Shown piece by piece: positions 17,934-27,214 of a stretch of DNA of 47,541 nt. Both the position numbers and the translations under genes were made by a program. The notes under the pieces were generated by a model. It was given only the letters and a program-made list of their open reading frames with translations. It was not told where the DNA came from and ran no database searches. Source of the DNA: an uncultured bacterium (GTDB lineage: Bacteria; Planctomycetota; UBA1135; GCA-002748355). The first letter of the stretch is position 1. Every line of letters starts with the position of its first letter. Location of the stretch: NCBI GenBank assembly GCA_937858895.1, contig CALLZN010000346.1, forward strand, positions 1 to 47,541, written 5' to 3'.

Positions 17934-19258
17934 CGTCCGTACCCAACTTGTCGCGCGAGGTTCGACATTCGTGCGAGAGTCGTGCTCATGTCGAGACTCT
18001 GACTACCGTGGTGCAAGAGGTCTTCGAGCTCGGCCCGAATCGCGACCGCTCGGTCGAGCTTGACGTCGGCGCCCGATTGGTAGGCCCCGACCTGACGCAG
18101 TTCCCTCGTCTCCTCGAGGAGGGCGAGACTCGCGCGCAGCGCCGACGCGACCCCGAGCAAGTCCGCCGCGACGAGCCTCGGCATGAGCCGGCTCACCGAT
18201 GCCAAGACGTCGATCGCGGGATAGGACCCGCGCTTGGCCAAGCGTCGGTCGAGCACGATGTGACCGTCGAGCAGGCCTCGCAGCGTATCGGCGACGGGCT
18301 CATTGAGATCGTCGCCCTCGACGAGGACCGTCAAGAGACCAGTGATGCTGCCCTTCGCCGTCGTGCCCAAGCGCTCGACGATGCGCGGCAAAGTCGCGAA
18401 GAAGCTCGGCGGGTAGCCGCGCAGCGTCGGCGGTTCGCCGATGGCGAGCCCGATCTCGCGCTGCGCCATCGCGAAGCGCGTCACCGAGTCCATCGTCAGC
18501 AGCACGTCGTGACCCGCGTCGCGGAAGCTCTCAGCGATGGTCAAGGCCGTCATGACGGCCTTGACGCGCACGAGTGCCGGACTGTCGCTCGTCGCGACGA
18601 CGACGACGGAACGAGCCAGGCCTTCTGGCCCCAGGGTGTCGAGCAAGAACTCCTGCACTTCGCGCCCGCGCTCCCCGATCAAAGCGATGACGTTGACGTC
18701 GATGTCGGAGGCCTTCGCGATGCTCCCGAGCAGCGTCGACTTGCCGACCCCACTGCCGGCGAAGATGCCGACGCGCTGCCCGCGCCCGATGGTCAAAAAG
18801 CCGTCGATCGCTGCGACTTTCGTTTCGAGGACGTGCTCGATGACGGGTCGATCGAGCGCCATCGGCGGATCAGCGTCGATGCGCCGCAAAGGGGCATCCA
18901 CAGGACCCTTCCCGTCGATGGGGCGGCCGAGGCCGTCGACAACGCGACCCAAGCACGCAGGGCCCGCCGGCACTTCGATGAAGTCGCGGAGGCTGCGGAC
19001 GCTATCGCCCGGTGCGATACCGTCGAGGCCAGCGATCGGGAGGAGCAAGTGTTCGTCACCTTCGAAGCCGAGCACCTCGGCGAGGCGGCTGCCTGACGCT
19101 GAATCGATCGAACACAGCGCACCCATCGAACCGCGCAGACCGACGGCGCGGATGAGCAGCCCTTCGACGGAGCGCACGAGGCCCACGCGCTCGAAGCGCG
19201 CGCGGCCCGGCGCGCCCTTGGCGCTCGCCAGGAGCGTTGCCGGCGAAGGCAGCCTCAT
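17930..19258 (-). CDS. fliI: Flagellum-specific export ATPase FliI
   Basis: 442 residues, typical length. F1-ATPase-beta-like: Walker A AGSGVGKST (167-175), ALIGERGREVQEF, Walker B VLLTMDSVTRFAMAQREIGLAIGEPP, and GYPPSFFATLPRIVERLG. The energising ATPase of type III export, it works with FliH and FliJ, both encoded beside it with 4-base overlaps, which suggests translational coupling and stoichiometric synthesis. Confidence 0.97.
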   Translation of the reverse strand: MRLPSPATLLASAKGAPGRARFERVGLVRSVEGLLIRAVGLRGSMGALCSIDSASGSRLAEVLGFEGDEHLLLPIAGLDGIAPGDSVRSLRDFIEVPAGPACLGRVVDGLGRPIDGKGPVDAPLRRIDADPPMALDRPVIEHVLETKVAAIDGFLTIGRGQRVGIFAGSGVGKSTLLGSIAKASDIDVNVIALIGERGREVQEFLLDTLGPEGLARSVVVVATSDSPALVRVKAVMTALTIAESFRDAGHDVLLTMDSVTRFAMAQREIGLAIGEPPTLRGYPPSFFATLPRIVERLGTTAKGSITGLLTVLVEGDDLNEPVADTLRGLLDGHIVLDRRLAKRGSYPAIDVLASVSRLMPRLVAADLLGVASALRASLALLEETRELRQVGAYQSGADVKLDRAVAIRAELEDLLHHGSQSLDMSTTLARMSNLARQVGYGR

Positions 19259-19848
19259 GAATGGAGCCCCTGCACAATACGCTCGATCGACTCCGCGAGC
19301 ATCGCGCGCGGATCGTGGACGATGTTGCCGACGTCGGTGACGACTTCACATGCGCCGCGCTGGATGCCAGGCCACGGCTCGACGCGGATGTCGTGCGTTT
19401 CACCAAGGGTATTCTGCACCTCGGCGACCAGGCCGCGCAGCTGATCTAGGTCCGCTTCGTGGACACGGACGCGCAGGACCTTCGAGCGCTCGAAGGCCGC
19501 CTCGAGACAGGATCGCACTGCGCTCGCGATGTCATAGACTCCGCGGTCGAGTTCGTGGTCGAGCACCTGCGCCGCGAGCCCGAAGCCCAGCTCGATCAAG
19601 AAGTCGCGCGCCCCATCGAGGCGATCTTCGATGTCGATCGCATTGCAGGCGCGCGTGAGGGCCTTGCTCAGCGCGAGCCGCGACGCGTGAGCCTCCTCGG
19701 CCCGACGCATGAGGTCGCGACGCGGGTCCATGCGGTCGTCCGTGCCGTGCTCACCGGGCTTCGAAACATGACCGACACCCGACGAAGCGACGCTGCGCGC
19801 ACGCAAGCCGGCGAGGGCCCTTGGGAAGACAATCGAAGCGCGCTTCAT
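19255..19848 (-). CDS. fliH: Flagellar assembly protein FliH
   Basis: 197 residues. The central part is helical (RRDLMRRAEEAHASRLALSKALTRACNAIDIEDRLDGARDFLIELGFGLAAQVL). The C-terminal globular part (VLRVRVHEADLDQLRGL, then IQRGACEVVTDVGNIVHDPRAMLAESIERI) matches the FliH/YscL end, which binds FliI and represses its ATPase until docking. The GxCxV..D.G.I.D pattern is the best family marker. It overlaps fliG and fliI by 4 bases each. Confidence 0.87.
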   Translation of the reverse strand: MKRASIVFPRALAGLRARSVASSGVGHVSKPGEHGTDDRMDPRRDLMRRAEEAHASRLALSKALTRACNAIDIEDRLDGARDFLIELGFGLAAQVLDHELDRGVYDIASAVRSCLEAAFERSKVLRVRVHEADLDQLRGLVAEVQNTLGETHDIRVEPWPGIQRGACEVVTDVGNIVHDPRAMLAESIERIVQGLHS

Positions 19849-20846
19849 ACGAGCTCCTCGGCGGCGCCGCCGACGGCGCGCACTTCGCCCGATTCGATCA
19901 GGTCACGCACTTGCGCGAGGATCGTCTTCTGCGCAGCAAGGACGTCACTGAGCGCCGTGGGCCCGAGCGCATCGCGCTCGTCGACTACCATCTCGCGCGC
20001 CCGCTTGCTCAGGTTCTCGAAGATGTTCGACTCCGTCTCGGTCGAGCATGCCTTCAACGAAATCGCGAGGACGCCGGTGTCGATCGACCCGAGGATCTTC
20101 TGCATCGACTTCTTGTCGAGCTTGCCGATGTCGTCGAAGGTGAACATCTCGTCGCGGATCTGCCCGGCTACGGCCTCATCGCGCTCCGAGATCGAGGCGA
20201 GCATGTCTTTCTCACCACCAGTCTGGATGAGGATGCCCGCGGCCTTCTTGATCCACGCCTTCGGCTCGGAGCGACTCGACGACAAGCCCAAACCCCTGAC
20301 CTTCGACCGCAGGACGTCGACGACCTTCTGCACGACCTCCGGCGATGAACGACCGAGGGTCGCGATGCGATGCACGATGTCGGCGCGCATGGATTCGTCG
20401 AGGGCAGCGACGACCTCACCCGACTTTTCGGTGGCGAGGTTGGCCAGGAAGACCGAGATGATCTGCGGGTGCTCGTCTTGCAACAAGACGGCGAGGTCCT
20501 CGGAAGGGATCTGTTCGAAGACCGAGAAGGGACGAAGCGCGAGCGTGTGCTTCTCGACTTCGCGCAGCATCTCGGTCCCGCGCTCCTTGCCGAAGGCCTT
20601 GCGCAACACGCTCGAGATCACGCTTCCGACGTCGCCGAGCGCGAGGCCGGCGCTGCGCAGGCGGCCGCGCGCTTCGGTGAAGATCGAGTGTAAGTCGCTC
20701 TCGTCGACCGCGATCTCCTCGAGCTCCTTCATGGCCCGCGTGACCATGTCGAGCTGGTCTTCGCCCATGTGACGAAGAACTTCGGCAGCGAGGTCTTGGT
20801 CGATGGCGAGCAAGAGCGCTGCGATCTTGTGTGCGTCGTTCAACAC
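19845..20846 (-). CDS. fliG: Flagellar motor switch protein FliG
   Basis: 333 residues, normal size. Three domains are visible: the N-terminal FliF-binding part (HKIAALLLAIDQDLAAEVLRHM), the middle domain with the EHPQ motif (LLQDEHPQIISVFLANL), and the C-terminal torque domain with charged helices (FTFDDIGKLDKKSMQKILGSIDTGVLAISLKA). The start is GTG 20846, with GGAGG about 9 bases upstream. There is an 82-base gap to fliF upstream. Confidence 0.95.
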   Translation of the reverse strand: MLNDAHKIAALLLAIDQDLAAEVLRHMGEDQLDMVTRAMKELEEIAVDESDLHSIFTEARGRLRSAGLALGDVGSVISSVLRKAFGKERGTEMLREVEKHTLALRPFSVFEQIPSEDLAVLLQDEHPQIISVFLANLATEKSGEVVAALDESMRADIVHRIATLGRSSPEVVQKVVDVLRSKVRGLGLSSSRSEPKAWIKKAAGILIQTGGEKDMLASISERDEAVAGQIRDEMFTFDDIGKLDKKSMQKILGSIDTGVLAISLKACSTETESNIFENLSKRAREMVVDERDALGPTALSDVLAAQKTILAQVRDLIESGEVRAVGGAAEELV

Positions 20847-20928
20847 GCGGGTGCGCCTCCACCCCGCCGGGTGATCTCTGAGGTCGCGCGTCGCGCGACC
20901 GCGGGTCGGTCACTGGCAACCATGGTGC

Positions 20929-22455
20929 TCACGCCGACTCCTTGTTTGCGAGCCAGGACTCGAGCATGCGGCTCACGCTCGCCGGGTCGTCGGCGACGAC
21001 CTTCTCGATCTCCTTGCGAAGACGCATCGTCTGTTTGACCGAGTCTTCGGGTGACTGCGGCGCCGCGCCGGCATCGGCGGCGCTCGAGCCGCCGGCGCTT
21101 CCCGCGCGGCCAGCCAACGCAGCGCCGCCTGGCGCTGCAACACTGCCGCTCGCCTTGTTGCGCTTGAGCAGGCCCTTCAAGAAGAAGAGCACGAAGAGCA
21201 CCGACAAGATCTGTCCAGCGAGCGGCGCCCACTCCTTGATCATCGCCACGGTGCCGTTCGGCTCGGGCAAGTCCTCGATGTCCTCGAACTTGTTGACCAT
21301 GGCGACGACGTCCGTGTCGCGGCCTTGGCTCCAACCGATCGCGTTCTTGACCTGGGTCTCGATCTCGGTCTTCATCGCCGAGAGTGACTCGTCGATCGAG
21401 AGTGACACGGACAAGCGTTTCAGATCGGGCGCCAGTAGGCGGACCGATTCCTCCCCGATGATGGGTTGATAGTCACGATCGACTTGGGTGACCGATGAGC
21501 TCTTGTCGGTCGATCCATTGGCCGCCGATGCGCTCGCGGTCGTGCCGACACCGTTCGGGTCGCCGCTCGCGGTCGTACCGGTCTCGTCCTTGGTCTTGTA
21601 GCTCTTCTCTTTGACGACGATCTTGTCGCTCGAGACGATCTTCTTTTGGCTCTCGATGACCTTGTTGTCGTACTCGGCGTTGACGACGACGTGCGTCTTG
21701 CCAGGAAAGAGGCGCTCGAGCAGCGACCGTGCCTGCATCGTGAAGACGCCGGACATGTGGTTCTGCAAGTCCATCAACTGCGTGAACCCGCCTTGCGCGC
21801 CCGCACCAGCGTTGAGGACGTGGTAGTCGGTGTCGGAGACCATCACGTCTTCGTTCGCGATGCCGAGGCTGTTCGATACGAGGCCGCGCACCGCCGGCGC
21901 CAGCGTGGCGAACGCCGATGAGCGGGACAAGCCCAAGACGACGCTGGCGCGACGTGGCTCCTGCGCTCGTAGGATGTTCGGGCCCGACGGCTCGTAGAGG
22001 TTGATCTGAACGCTGCGCACGCCGCGCATCTTCTTGATCTGCGCTTCGACCCGGCTGACCTTGCTCAGCTGCAAGGCATAGCTGCGTCGCTCGCGATCGT
22101 GCGTGAAGCTCGAGCCTTCATCCGCGCCGGCAGACGCGTTGTCGCCACGCAAGCCCTTGGACACGAGCGCCTTTTCGGCATCGCTCTGCTGGCTGCCGTT
22201 GACGAGGACGACGCCGTTCTCGATGCGGTAGTCGATGCGCGCTTCTTCGAAGGCGGCGAGCACGGCCGAACGATCGACTCCCTCCATGCCGTTGCCGAAC
22301 GCGACGTAGTCGGGCCGCGTGGCAAAGAGCACGAGACCGAACATGCCGATGACGACGCCAGCGAGCACGGCGCCAGTCATCAAGCGCTGACCGCCGCTGA
22401 GCTGTGCCCAGATGTTGCGGAGCTGCGTCAGGATCTCGGAGAGGAAGGTCGGCAT
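20929..22455 (-). CDS. fliF: Flagellar MS-ring protein FliF
   Basis: 508 residues, typical length. Two transmembrane helices bracket the periplasmic region: about residues 21-45 (QRLMTGAVLAGVVIGMFGLVLFATRP) and near residue 415 (WAPLAGQILSVLFVLFFLKGLL). The periplasmic part holds the YscJ-like ring domains (LSKVSRVEAQIKKMRGVRSVQINLYEP; ARRASVVLGLSRSSAFATLAPAVRGLVSNSLGIANEDVMVSD). The C-terminal tail ends in RMLESWLANKESA, the FliG-binding segment. It forms the first ring of the basal body. Confidence 0.95.
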   Translation of the reverse strand: MPTFLSEILTQLRNIWAQLSGGQRLMTGAVLAGVVIGMFGLVLFATRPDYVAFGNGMEGVDRSAVLAAFEEARIDYRIENGVVLVNGSQQSDAEKALVSKGLRGDNASAGADEGSSFTHDRERRSYALQLSKVSRVEAQIKKMRGVRSVQINLYEPSGPNILRAQEPRRASVVLGLSRSSAFATLAPAVRGLVSNSLGIANEDVMVSDTDYHVLNAGAGAQGGFTQLMDLQNHMSGVFTMQARSLLERLFPGKTHVVVNAEYDNKVIESQKKIVSSDKIVVKEKSYKTKDETGTTASGDPNGVGTTASASAANGSTDKSSSVTQVDRDYQPIIGEESVRLLAPDLKRLSVSLSIDESLSAMKTEIETQVKNAIGWSQGRDTDVVAMVNKFEDIEDLPEPNGTVAMIKEWAPLAGQILSVLFVLFFLKGLLKRNKASGSVAAPGGAALAGRAGSAGGSSAADAGAAPQSPEDSVKQTMRLRKEIEKVVADDPASVSRMLESWLANKESA

Positions 22456-22464
22456 GGTTCGGGG

Positions 22465-22806
22465 CTAGACCTGAATGCGCGTGATCTCGCGCCATGCTTC
22501 GACGAGCCGGTTGCGCACCTCGAGCATGAGCGAGAACGCGACTTCGGACTTGCCCATCGCGAGCATGACATCGTGCACGCCTTCGCTCTTGCCTGTGGCG
22601 AACTTCTCGAGCTCGGTCCGTACGGCGTTCTGCTTCTCGGCGACCGAGCTGATGCTGTCGCTGATGATGTCGCCGAAAGACGGCTCCTCGCGATCGTCGA
22701 TCGACAGAGCCCGTCGCTTGCCGTCGTCCGGCAGACGAGTCTCTTGGACGCGACCCGAGAGGCCTTGCATTTGGCCGAGCAAGTTGTTGGTGTCGATTTT
22801 CGTCAT
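22465..22806 (-). CDS. fliE: Flagellar hook-basal body protein FliE
   Basis: 113 residues. The helical C-terminal part, KFATGKSEGVHDVMLAMGKSEVAFSLMLEVRNRLVEAWREITRIQV, is the FliE signature (HDVM..M.K...S....VRNK....Y.EI.R). FliE links the MS ring to the rod. It lies between flgC (5 bases) and fliF (9 bases), the usual order flgB-flgC-fliE-fliF. Confidence 0.95.
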   Translation of the reverse strand: MTKIDTNNLLGQMQGLSGRVQETRLPDDGKRRALSIDDREEPSFGDIISDSISSVAEKQNAVRTELEKFATGKSEGVHDVMLAMGKSEVAFSLMLEVRNRLVEAWREITRIQV

Positions 22807-22811
22807 CTCGA

Positions 22812-23228
22812 TCAGCGCGTGCCGATGTTGCTGATGGCGTCTCGCACCATCGACCGCCAGGCCTGGAAGGCTGCGACGTTCGCGCCGTAGGACCGGCGCG
22901 CGATCATCAAGTCGACGAGTTCCTGCACGATGTTGACGTTGGGCAACTTCACGAAGCCTTCGTCGTTGGCGGCGGCGTGACCGGGGTCGAAGATCACGGG
23001 ATGTTCGCTGCGCGTGTCTTCGTAGACGCCGCTCACCTTGACGCCCGCGACGCTCGAGTCCTTCTCCTCGTCGAAGACCTCTTCGAAGATGACCGACTTG
23101 CGCACATAGGGCCCGTTTTCGTCGACCGTGCTCGCGTTGGCGATGTTGGCCGAGATGACCTGCATGCGCTTGCGTTCGGCCGCCATGGCGGACACCGACG
23201 CAGAGAAACCAGAGAAGACGTCAGCCAT
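22812..23228 (-). CDS. flgC: Flagellar proximal rod protein FlgC
   Basis: 138 residues from the ATG at 23228 (MADVFSGFSASVSAMAAERKRMQVISANIANAST), which restores the normal FlgC N-terminus. An upstream in-frame start would run into flgB and has no family similarity. It has the ANIANA rod motif, DPGHAAANDEGFVKLPNVNIVQELVDLMIARRSYGANVAAF and a conserved C-terminal helix. It is 2 bases from the flgB stop. Confidence 0.95.
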   Translation of the reverse strand: MADVFSGFSASVSAMAAERKRMQVISANIANASTVDENGPYVRKSVIFEEVFDEEKDSSVAGVKVSGVYEDTRSEHPVIFDPGHAAANDEGFVKLPNVNIVQELVDLMIARRSYGANVAAFQAWRSMVRDAISNIGTR

Positions 23229-23230
23229 CG

Positions 23231-23584
23231 TTAGCTGCCCCGAATCGCTTTCATGAGACTGCGCAGCGACGATCCGGCAGCCCGACTGAAGATCTCGTTC
23301 TGGAGGCGATTGCCCTCCATGTTCATCCACTCGCGCTCGAGGTCGACGTCGTTGCCATCGGCCTTGAGCGGCAGGTCGCCGACGACGCTCGACTCGAACT
23401 GGACCGAGTCAGGATCGGTCCCGGAGTCGAGGGCTTGTTGCAAGGTCTCCTCGAAGCGAACCTCGCGCGTCCGGTAACCCGGAGTGCTCTGGTTGGCGAT
23501 GTTGAGAGATGTCACCTGCTGCTTGGCCGCGATGCCGCGCAGCACGGTCTCGTAGAAGCCGAAACCACGTTCGAAGTCGATCAC
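23231..23584 (-). CDS. flgB: Flagellar proximal rod protein FlgB
   Basis: 117 residues from GTG 23584, chosen because GAAGGAG lies about 8 bases upstream and the product then begins near the family start. It contains LNIANQSTPGYRTREVRFEE, the ANxxTPGY rod motif, and a C-terminal helix with MNMEGNRLQNEIFSRAAGSSLRSLMKAIRGS. First structural gene of the flagellar operon. A 147-base gap separates it from the NtrC-type regulator upstream; I do not find a convincing -24/-12 element in that gap. Confidence 0.94.
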   Translation of the reverse strand: MIDFERGFGFYETVLRGIAAKQQVTSLNIANQSTPGYRTREVRFEETLQQALDSGTDPDSVQFESSVVGDLPLKADGNDVDLEREWMNMEGNRLQNEIFSRAAGSSLRSLMKAIRGS

Positions 23585-23731
23585 CTTGCTCACTCCTTCA
23601 CTTCCGAGGCGTCGCGCGCTGCCACATGCCAACTCGTCGATGGCAACGCCTCTTCTTCATCGGCAGCTTCAGGAGTCGGCCTTGAGGTCGATCGCGCGCG
23701 ATCCACCGATGAGACCGGAGTCCCCGGGCCT

Positions 23732-25126
23732 TCAGGCGCGTGGCGCCGCTCCCCCGCTCTCGAGCGAGCGCAGGCGGTTGTAAAGCGTCCGCGGTGCGAG
23801 GCCGAGCAGCCGCGCGGCATCGACGCGGCGGTCGTCGACCGAGCGCATGGTCGCGAGGATGAAGGCGTCTTCGAGCTCGCGTAGCGGGCGGCCGACCCAG
23901 TCCTCGAGTGCCCCCGAGGTCGAGGCCGTAGCAGCCGCGACGGCCGACGCAGCAGTGTGTTCACGCGGCGTCAACCACGTCGCCAGCCGCTTGTGCGTGA
24001 CGCGACCCGCTTCACAGAGGAGCAGCGCTCGCTGCATCAGGTTGCGGAGTTCGCGGACGTTGCCGGGCCAGTCGTAGTGATAGAGCAGCGACCGCGCTTC
24101 CGGCTCGAGCCTGGGCGCGTCGCTCGCGTGGCGCAGGGCCTCTTCGGCGAGGAAGCGCTCAGCGAGCGGCAAGATGTCGTCGCGTCGCGCGCGCAGCGGC
24201 GGCACTTCGATCGGCACGATGTTCAAGCGATAGAAGAGATCCGCGCGGAAGGCCGACTCCTTGACCAGGCGAGCCAGGTTCGCGTTCGTCGCCGCGATCA
24301 CGCGCACGTCGACGTCAATGGACTCGACGCCGCCGACGCGCACGAACGACGAAGTCTCGAGCACGCGCAGGAGCTTGGCTTGGAGCGCGAGCGGTAGCTC
24401 ACCGATCTCGTCGAGCAAGAGCGTCCCACGGTGAGCGAGTTCGAAGCGCCCTAGCTTGCGCGACATCGCGCCCGTAAAGGCTCCGGCCTCATGGCCGAAG
24501 AGCTCGCTCTCGATGAGGGCTTCGGGCAGGGCCGCGCAGTTGACACGAATGAAGGGGCCATTGGCGCGGGGCCCACGGCGATGCAGTTCGGTCGCCACGA
24601 CCTCTTTGCCGGTGCCGCTCTCACCTGTGATCAAGACCGTCGTCGGGCTGCCAGCGACCCGATCGACGACCGCGAAGACCTCGCGCATGGCCGCGCTCGC
24701 GATCAGCGGATCCTGGGCCAGCAGCGCGTCACGGTGGTAGGCGTTCTCGGCGACGAGGCGGCAGCGACGCTCGAGTCGCGCCAAGGCGGTCTCGAGCTGC
24801 TCGAGCTGGACGGGTTTGAACAACACATCATCGGCGCCACGGCGCAGGGCTTCGACCGCGACGTCTGCGCTGCCGTAAGCCGTCACCAGGATGAAGGCCG
24901 TATCGGACTCGGCGACCGAGTCGAGGACATCGAAGCCGCTCTTCCGCGGCATGCGCAGGTCGCTGACGACGAGGTCGAAGTGCTCCCCTGCTCCCAAGAG
25001 CCGCAGGGCTGCGTGGCCATCGTCGACGGCGCTCACCTTGCAACCAAGCGCCTCGAGCGCCTCGCGCATGAAGTCGCGTGACAGCGCATCGTCGTCCGCC
25101 AGCAAGACTCGCGACGGCGGCGTCAT
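23732..25126 (-). CDS. NtrC-family response regulator, probable flagellar gene activator
   Basis: 464 residues from the ATG at 25126, which has GGAGGT five bases upstream. Receiver domain: acidic pocket in LLADDDA, phospho-acceptor Asp56 in VVSDLRMP, Lys in FKPVQ. AAA+ domain: Walker A GESGTGKE, sigma-54 loop GAFTGA in [15 protein letters not shown], Walker [10 protein letters not shown]-terminal Fis-type helix-turn-helix: DAARLLGLAPRTLYNRL. The gene overlaps its histidine kinase by 4 bases and is directly upstream of flgB. An FlgR/FleR-like role is likely from position. Confidence 0.92.
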   Translation of the reverse strand: MTPPSRVLLADDDALSRDFMREALEALGCKVSAVDDGHAALRLLGAGEHFDLVVSDLRMPRKSGFDVLDSVAESDTAFILVTAYGSADVAVEALRRGADDVLFKPVQLEQLETALARLERRCRLVAENAYHRDALLAQDPLIASAAMREVFAVVDRVAGSPTTVLITGESGTGKEVVATELHRRGPRANGPFIRVNCAALPEALIESELFGHEAGAFTGAMSRKLGRFELAHRGTLLLDEIGELPLALQAKLLRVLETSSFVRVGGVESIDVDVRVIAATNANLARLVKESAFRADLFYRLNIVPIEVPPLRARRDDILPLAERFLAEEALRHASDAPRLEPEARSLLYHYDWPGNVRELRNLMQRALLLCEAGRVTHKRLATWLTPREHTAASAVAAATASTSGALEDWVGRPLRELEDAFILATMRSVDDRRVDAARLLGLAPRTLYNRLRSLESGGAAPRA

Positions 25127-26229
25127 GCGTGGACCTCCGCGGGCTCGGCGCGCGGCATCTCGAGTTCGAAGCACGCGCCAGCGAGGTCGCCTTCGCTCGG
25201 CGAGGTCAGTCGAAGGGAGCCCCCCATCTTCTCGACCGCGCGCGCGGCGAAGGCGAGGCCGAGGCCGCTGCCGCTCTCTTTCGTGCCGACGAAGGGATCG
25301 AAGATGCGCTGTCCGAGTGCCGGGTCGACGCCAGGCCCATCGTCGCTGAAGCGCAAGCAGAGGCGCCGCCCTCCCCCGCGCACGAGGCGCACGACCGCGC
25401 GCTTCGCGCCGGCTTCCTTGCTGTTCCGTCCGAGGTTCGAGAGGACCTGCTCGAACGTCCGCCGCGAGCCGAGCACTCGCTGACCGTTGATGGCTTCGTC
25501 GATCGATGTCGGGACTTCACGCGCAGCGAGCTCGAGGGTCGCCGCGAGGTCGAGCGCCATCGTGGCTGCCTCGCGATCGGGACGCGCGAAGTCGAGGAGG
25601 TCGCGCACGATGGCCTCGACGCGCTTCGACCCTTCGGCCACGCGCTTCGCCCAGTCGGCGGCGCGCTCCGACCGCGGATCACGCTGCAGGAGACTGGCGA
25701 AGCCGGCGATGCCGTTCAGCGGATTGCGGATCTCGTGGGCAATGCCGAGCGCCAGCTCGGCGAGGCCACCAAGGCGCTCGAGCCGGCGCAGCTCTGCTTC
25801 CATCGCGACGTGCTCGCTGCGGTCCTCGACGAAGAGCAAAGCTCCGTCATCAGTCGCGACGGACCGACCTTCGAAGCAGCGCACGACCCCGTCGCGGCCG
25901 ACCTCTTCGACTTGTCCGCCTACTGCACTCGGGGTCGGAATCGCGCCGTGCTCCTCGATCATCGTGCGCGCCCGTCCATTGATGGCCGCGTAGCCGTTGC
26001 CATCCTCACGGAAGACCGCGAGCGGCAAGGCCTCGAGGACCCGGTCCATTGCGTCGAGACTCGCGGCGAGGCGGCGGTTCTGCACGGCAAGCTCGCCCTC
26101 GACCCGCTGTGCGTGCTCGCGGAGTTCGGCGTAGGCCGCCTCGAGGCGCTTCGCGGTCACCTCGTAGCGCGCGAGCATGGCCACCCACGACTCCTGTTCG
26201 GCTTGTTCTGCGTCACGGACTGCGGTCAT
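25123..26229 (-). CDS. Soluble histidine kinase with PAS domain, partner of the NtrC-type regulator
   Basis: 368 residues from the ATG at 26229 (MTAVRDAEQ), just after the preceding gene's stop. A longer frame upstream has an arginine/serine-rich extension unlike this family. An N-terminal coiled coil leads to a PAS-like segment (RVLEALPLAVFREDGNGYAAINGRAR). HisKA has His165 in GIAHEIRNPL and the HATPase has FSDDGPGVD and GSGLGLAFA. There is no membrane span, so it senses in the cytoplasm. FlgS/FleS kinases share this plan. Its stop overlaps the regulator start (ATGA). Confidence 0.92.
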   Translation of the reverse strand: MTAVRDAEQAEQESWVAMLARYEVTAKRLEAAYAELREHAQRVEGELAVQNRRLAASLDAMDRVLEALPLAVFREDGNGYAAINGRARTMIEEHGAIPTPSAVGGQVEEVGRDGVVRCFEGRSVATDDGALLFVEDRSEHVAMEAELRRLERLGGLAELALGIAHEIRNPLNGIAGFASLLQRDPRSERAADWAKRVAEGSKRVEAIVRDLLDFARPDREAATMALDLAATLELAAREVPTSIDEAINGQRVLGSRRTFEQVLSNLGRNSKEAGAKRAVVRLVRGGGRRLCLRFSDDGPGVDPALGQRIFDPFVGTKESGSGLGLAFAARAVEKMGGSLRLTSPSEGDLAGACFELEMPRAEPAEVHA

Positions 26230-26233
26230 GGAG

Positions 26234-27214
26234 CTACCAGCGGATTCCTGTCGTCGTGGGCAGGCGGTCGATCGTGACGCGACGCTCGAACTGTAGGACG
26301 CTTCGCGCGGTGCGAGCAGCCTTGGCCCAAGGGCCATCGGCCTTCGCGGCGGCCGAAGCGTCCGCACCGACCGCACCGACCGGGGCCGTGACTTGGTCGA
26401 CATCGATGATGGCCGCCAGGATGGTCTCCGCGTCGGAGACCCGGCCCGTGGATTCGAGGATGCGTGCTTCGAGGAAGCGCAGCGCCAAGGGCCGCGTCGC
26501 TTCGTCGGACGCGTGCGCGCGGAGGACTTCGAGGGCTCGTCGAGAGAGGCCCGCAGCGACGAGCGCGCGGACGCGTTGCAGAATCTTGTCCGAAGGCGCG
26601 ATCACGACGACGCTCGCATCGGCTGGCAGCGAGTTCGCGACTTCGTCGAAAGCGAAGGGTAAGGCGCCGTGCAGCGCCAGCTCGCTCTTCTCGTCGCGCA
26701 GCGGGAGGCGGAAGAAGCGCGAGAGATCCTCGCTCGGGGCGCTCATCGCCACGGGCTTCTTCGCTGCTGTGTCGACTTCGAGCGGCACACTGCCACTCGG
26801 GCTCGCCGGCAGCTGCGCCGCGTCACCGCTTGGCGACGGTGAAGCCACCGCCAACCCGGATCGATCCAAGTCGAGACGCATGCTCTGCAGCGCGTCGCGC
26901 AGGGCTCGCGCGGCTTCGGTCTCCTCGACGAGCTTCTTCTCGAGGGCTTCTCGCTGCACTGGATCGCCACTCGGCATCCCGGCGAGTAGCTCATCTTCGA
27001 CGAGCGGGACCAGAAGGTCGTGGGAAATGCGCCGTCGCATGAGGTCCGAAACGCGCTGAACGACGACTTCGCGGCGGCGCTCGAGAGTCTTGAGCTCGCT
27101 CCGCAATCTCTCGGCTTTGCCCTCGAGCGATTCCCGAAGCTCGAAGGACTGCCCGCGCGCGTCGTCGAGGCAGACGCCGAACAGGATTGCCGTGACGAGC
27201 CAAAGGCACCTCAT
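26234..27214 (-). CDS. Exported coiled-coil protein of unknown function
   Basis: 326 residues; no family recognised. A signal peptide is likely (MRCLWLVTAILFGVCLDDARG). Residues 25-125 are rich in Arg, Glu and Leu and predicted coiled coil, followed by a Ser/Pro/Ala linker and a helical C-terminal half with TPR-like spacing (RVRALVAAGLSRRALEVLRAHASDEATRPLALRFLEARILESTGRVSDAETILAAI). The start overlaps the TPR protein upstream by 4 bases. It lies between the TPR genes and the histidine kinase, so a periplasmic role linked to flagellar signalling is possible, but no function can be named. Confidence 0.75.
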   Translation of the reverse strand: MRCLWLVTAILFGVCLDDARGQSFELRESLEGKAERLRSELKTLERRREVVVQRVSDLMRRRISHDLLVPLVEDELLAGMPSGDPVQREALEKKLVEETEAARALRDALQSMRLDLDRSGLAVASPSPSGDAAQLPASPSGSVPLEVDTAAKKPVAMSAPSEDLSRFFRLPLRDEKSELALHGALPFAFDEVANSLPADASVVVIAPSDKILQRVRALVAAGLSRRALEVLRAHASDEATRPLALRFLEARILESTGRVSDAETILAAIIDVDQVTAPVGAVGADASAAAKADGPWAKAARTARSVLQFERRVTIDRLPTTTGIRW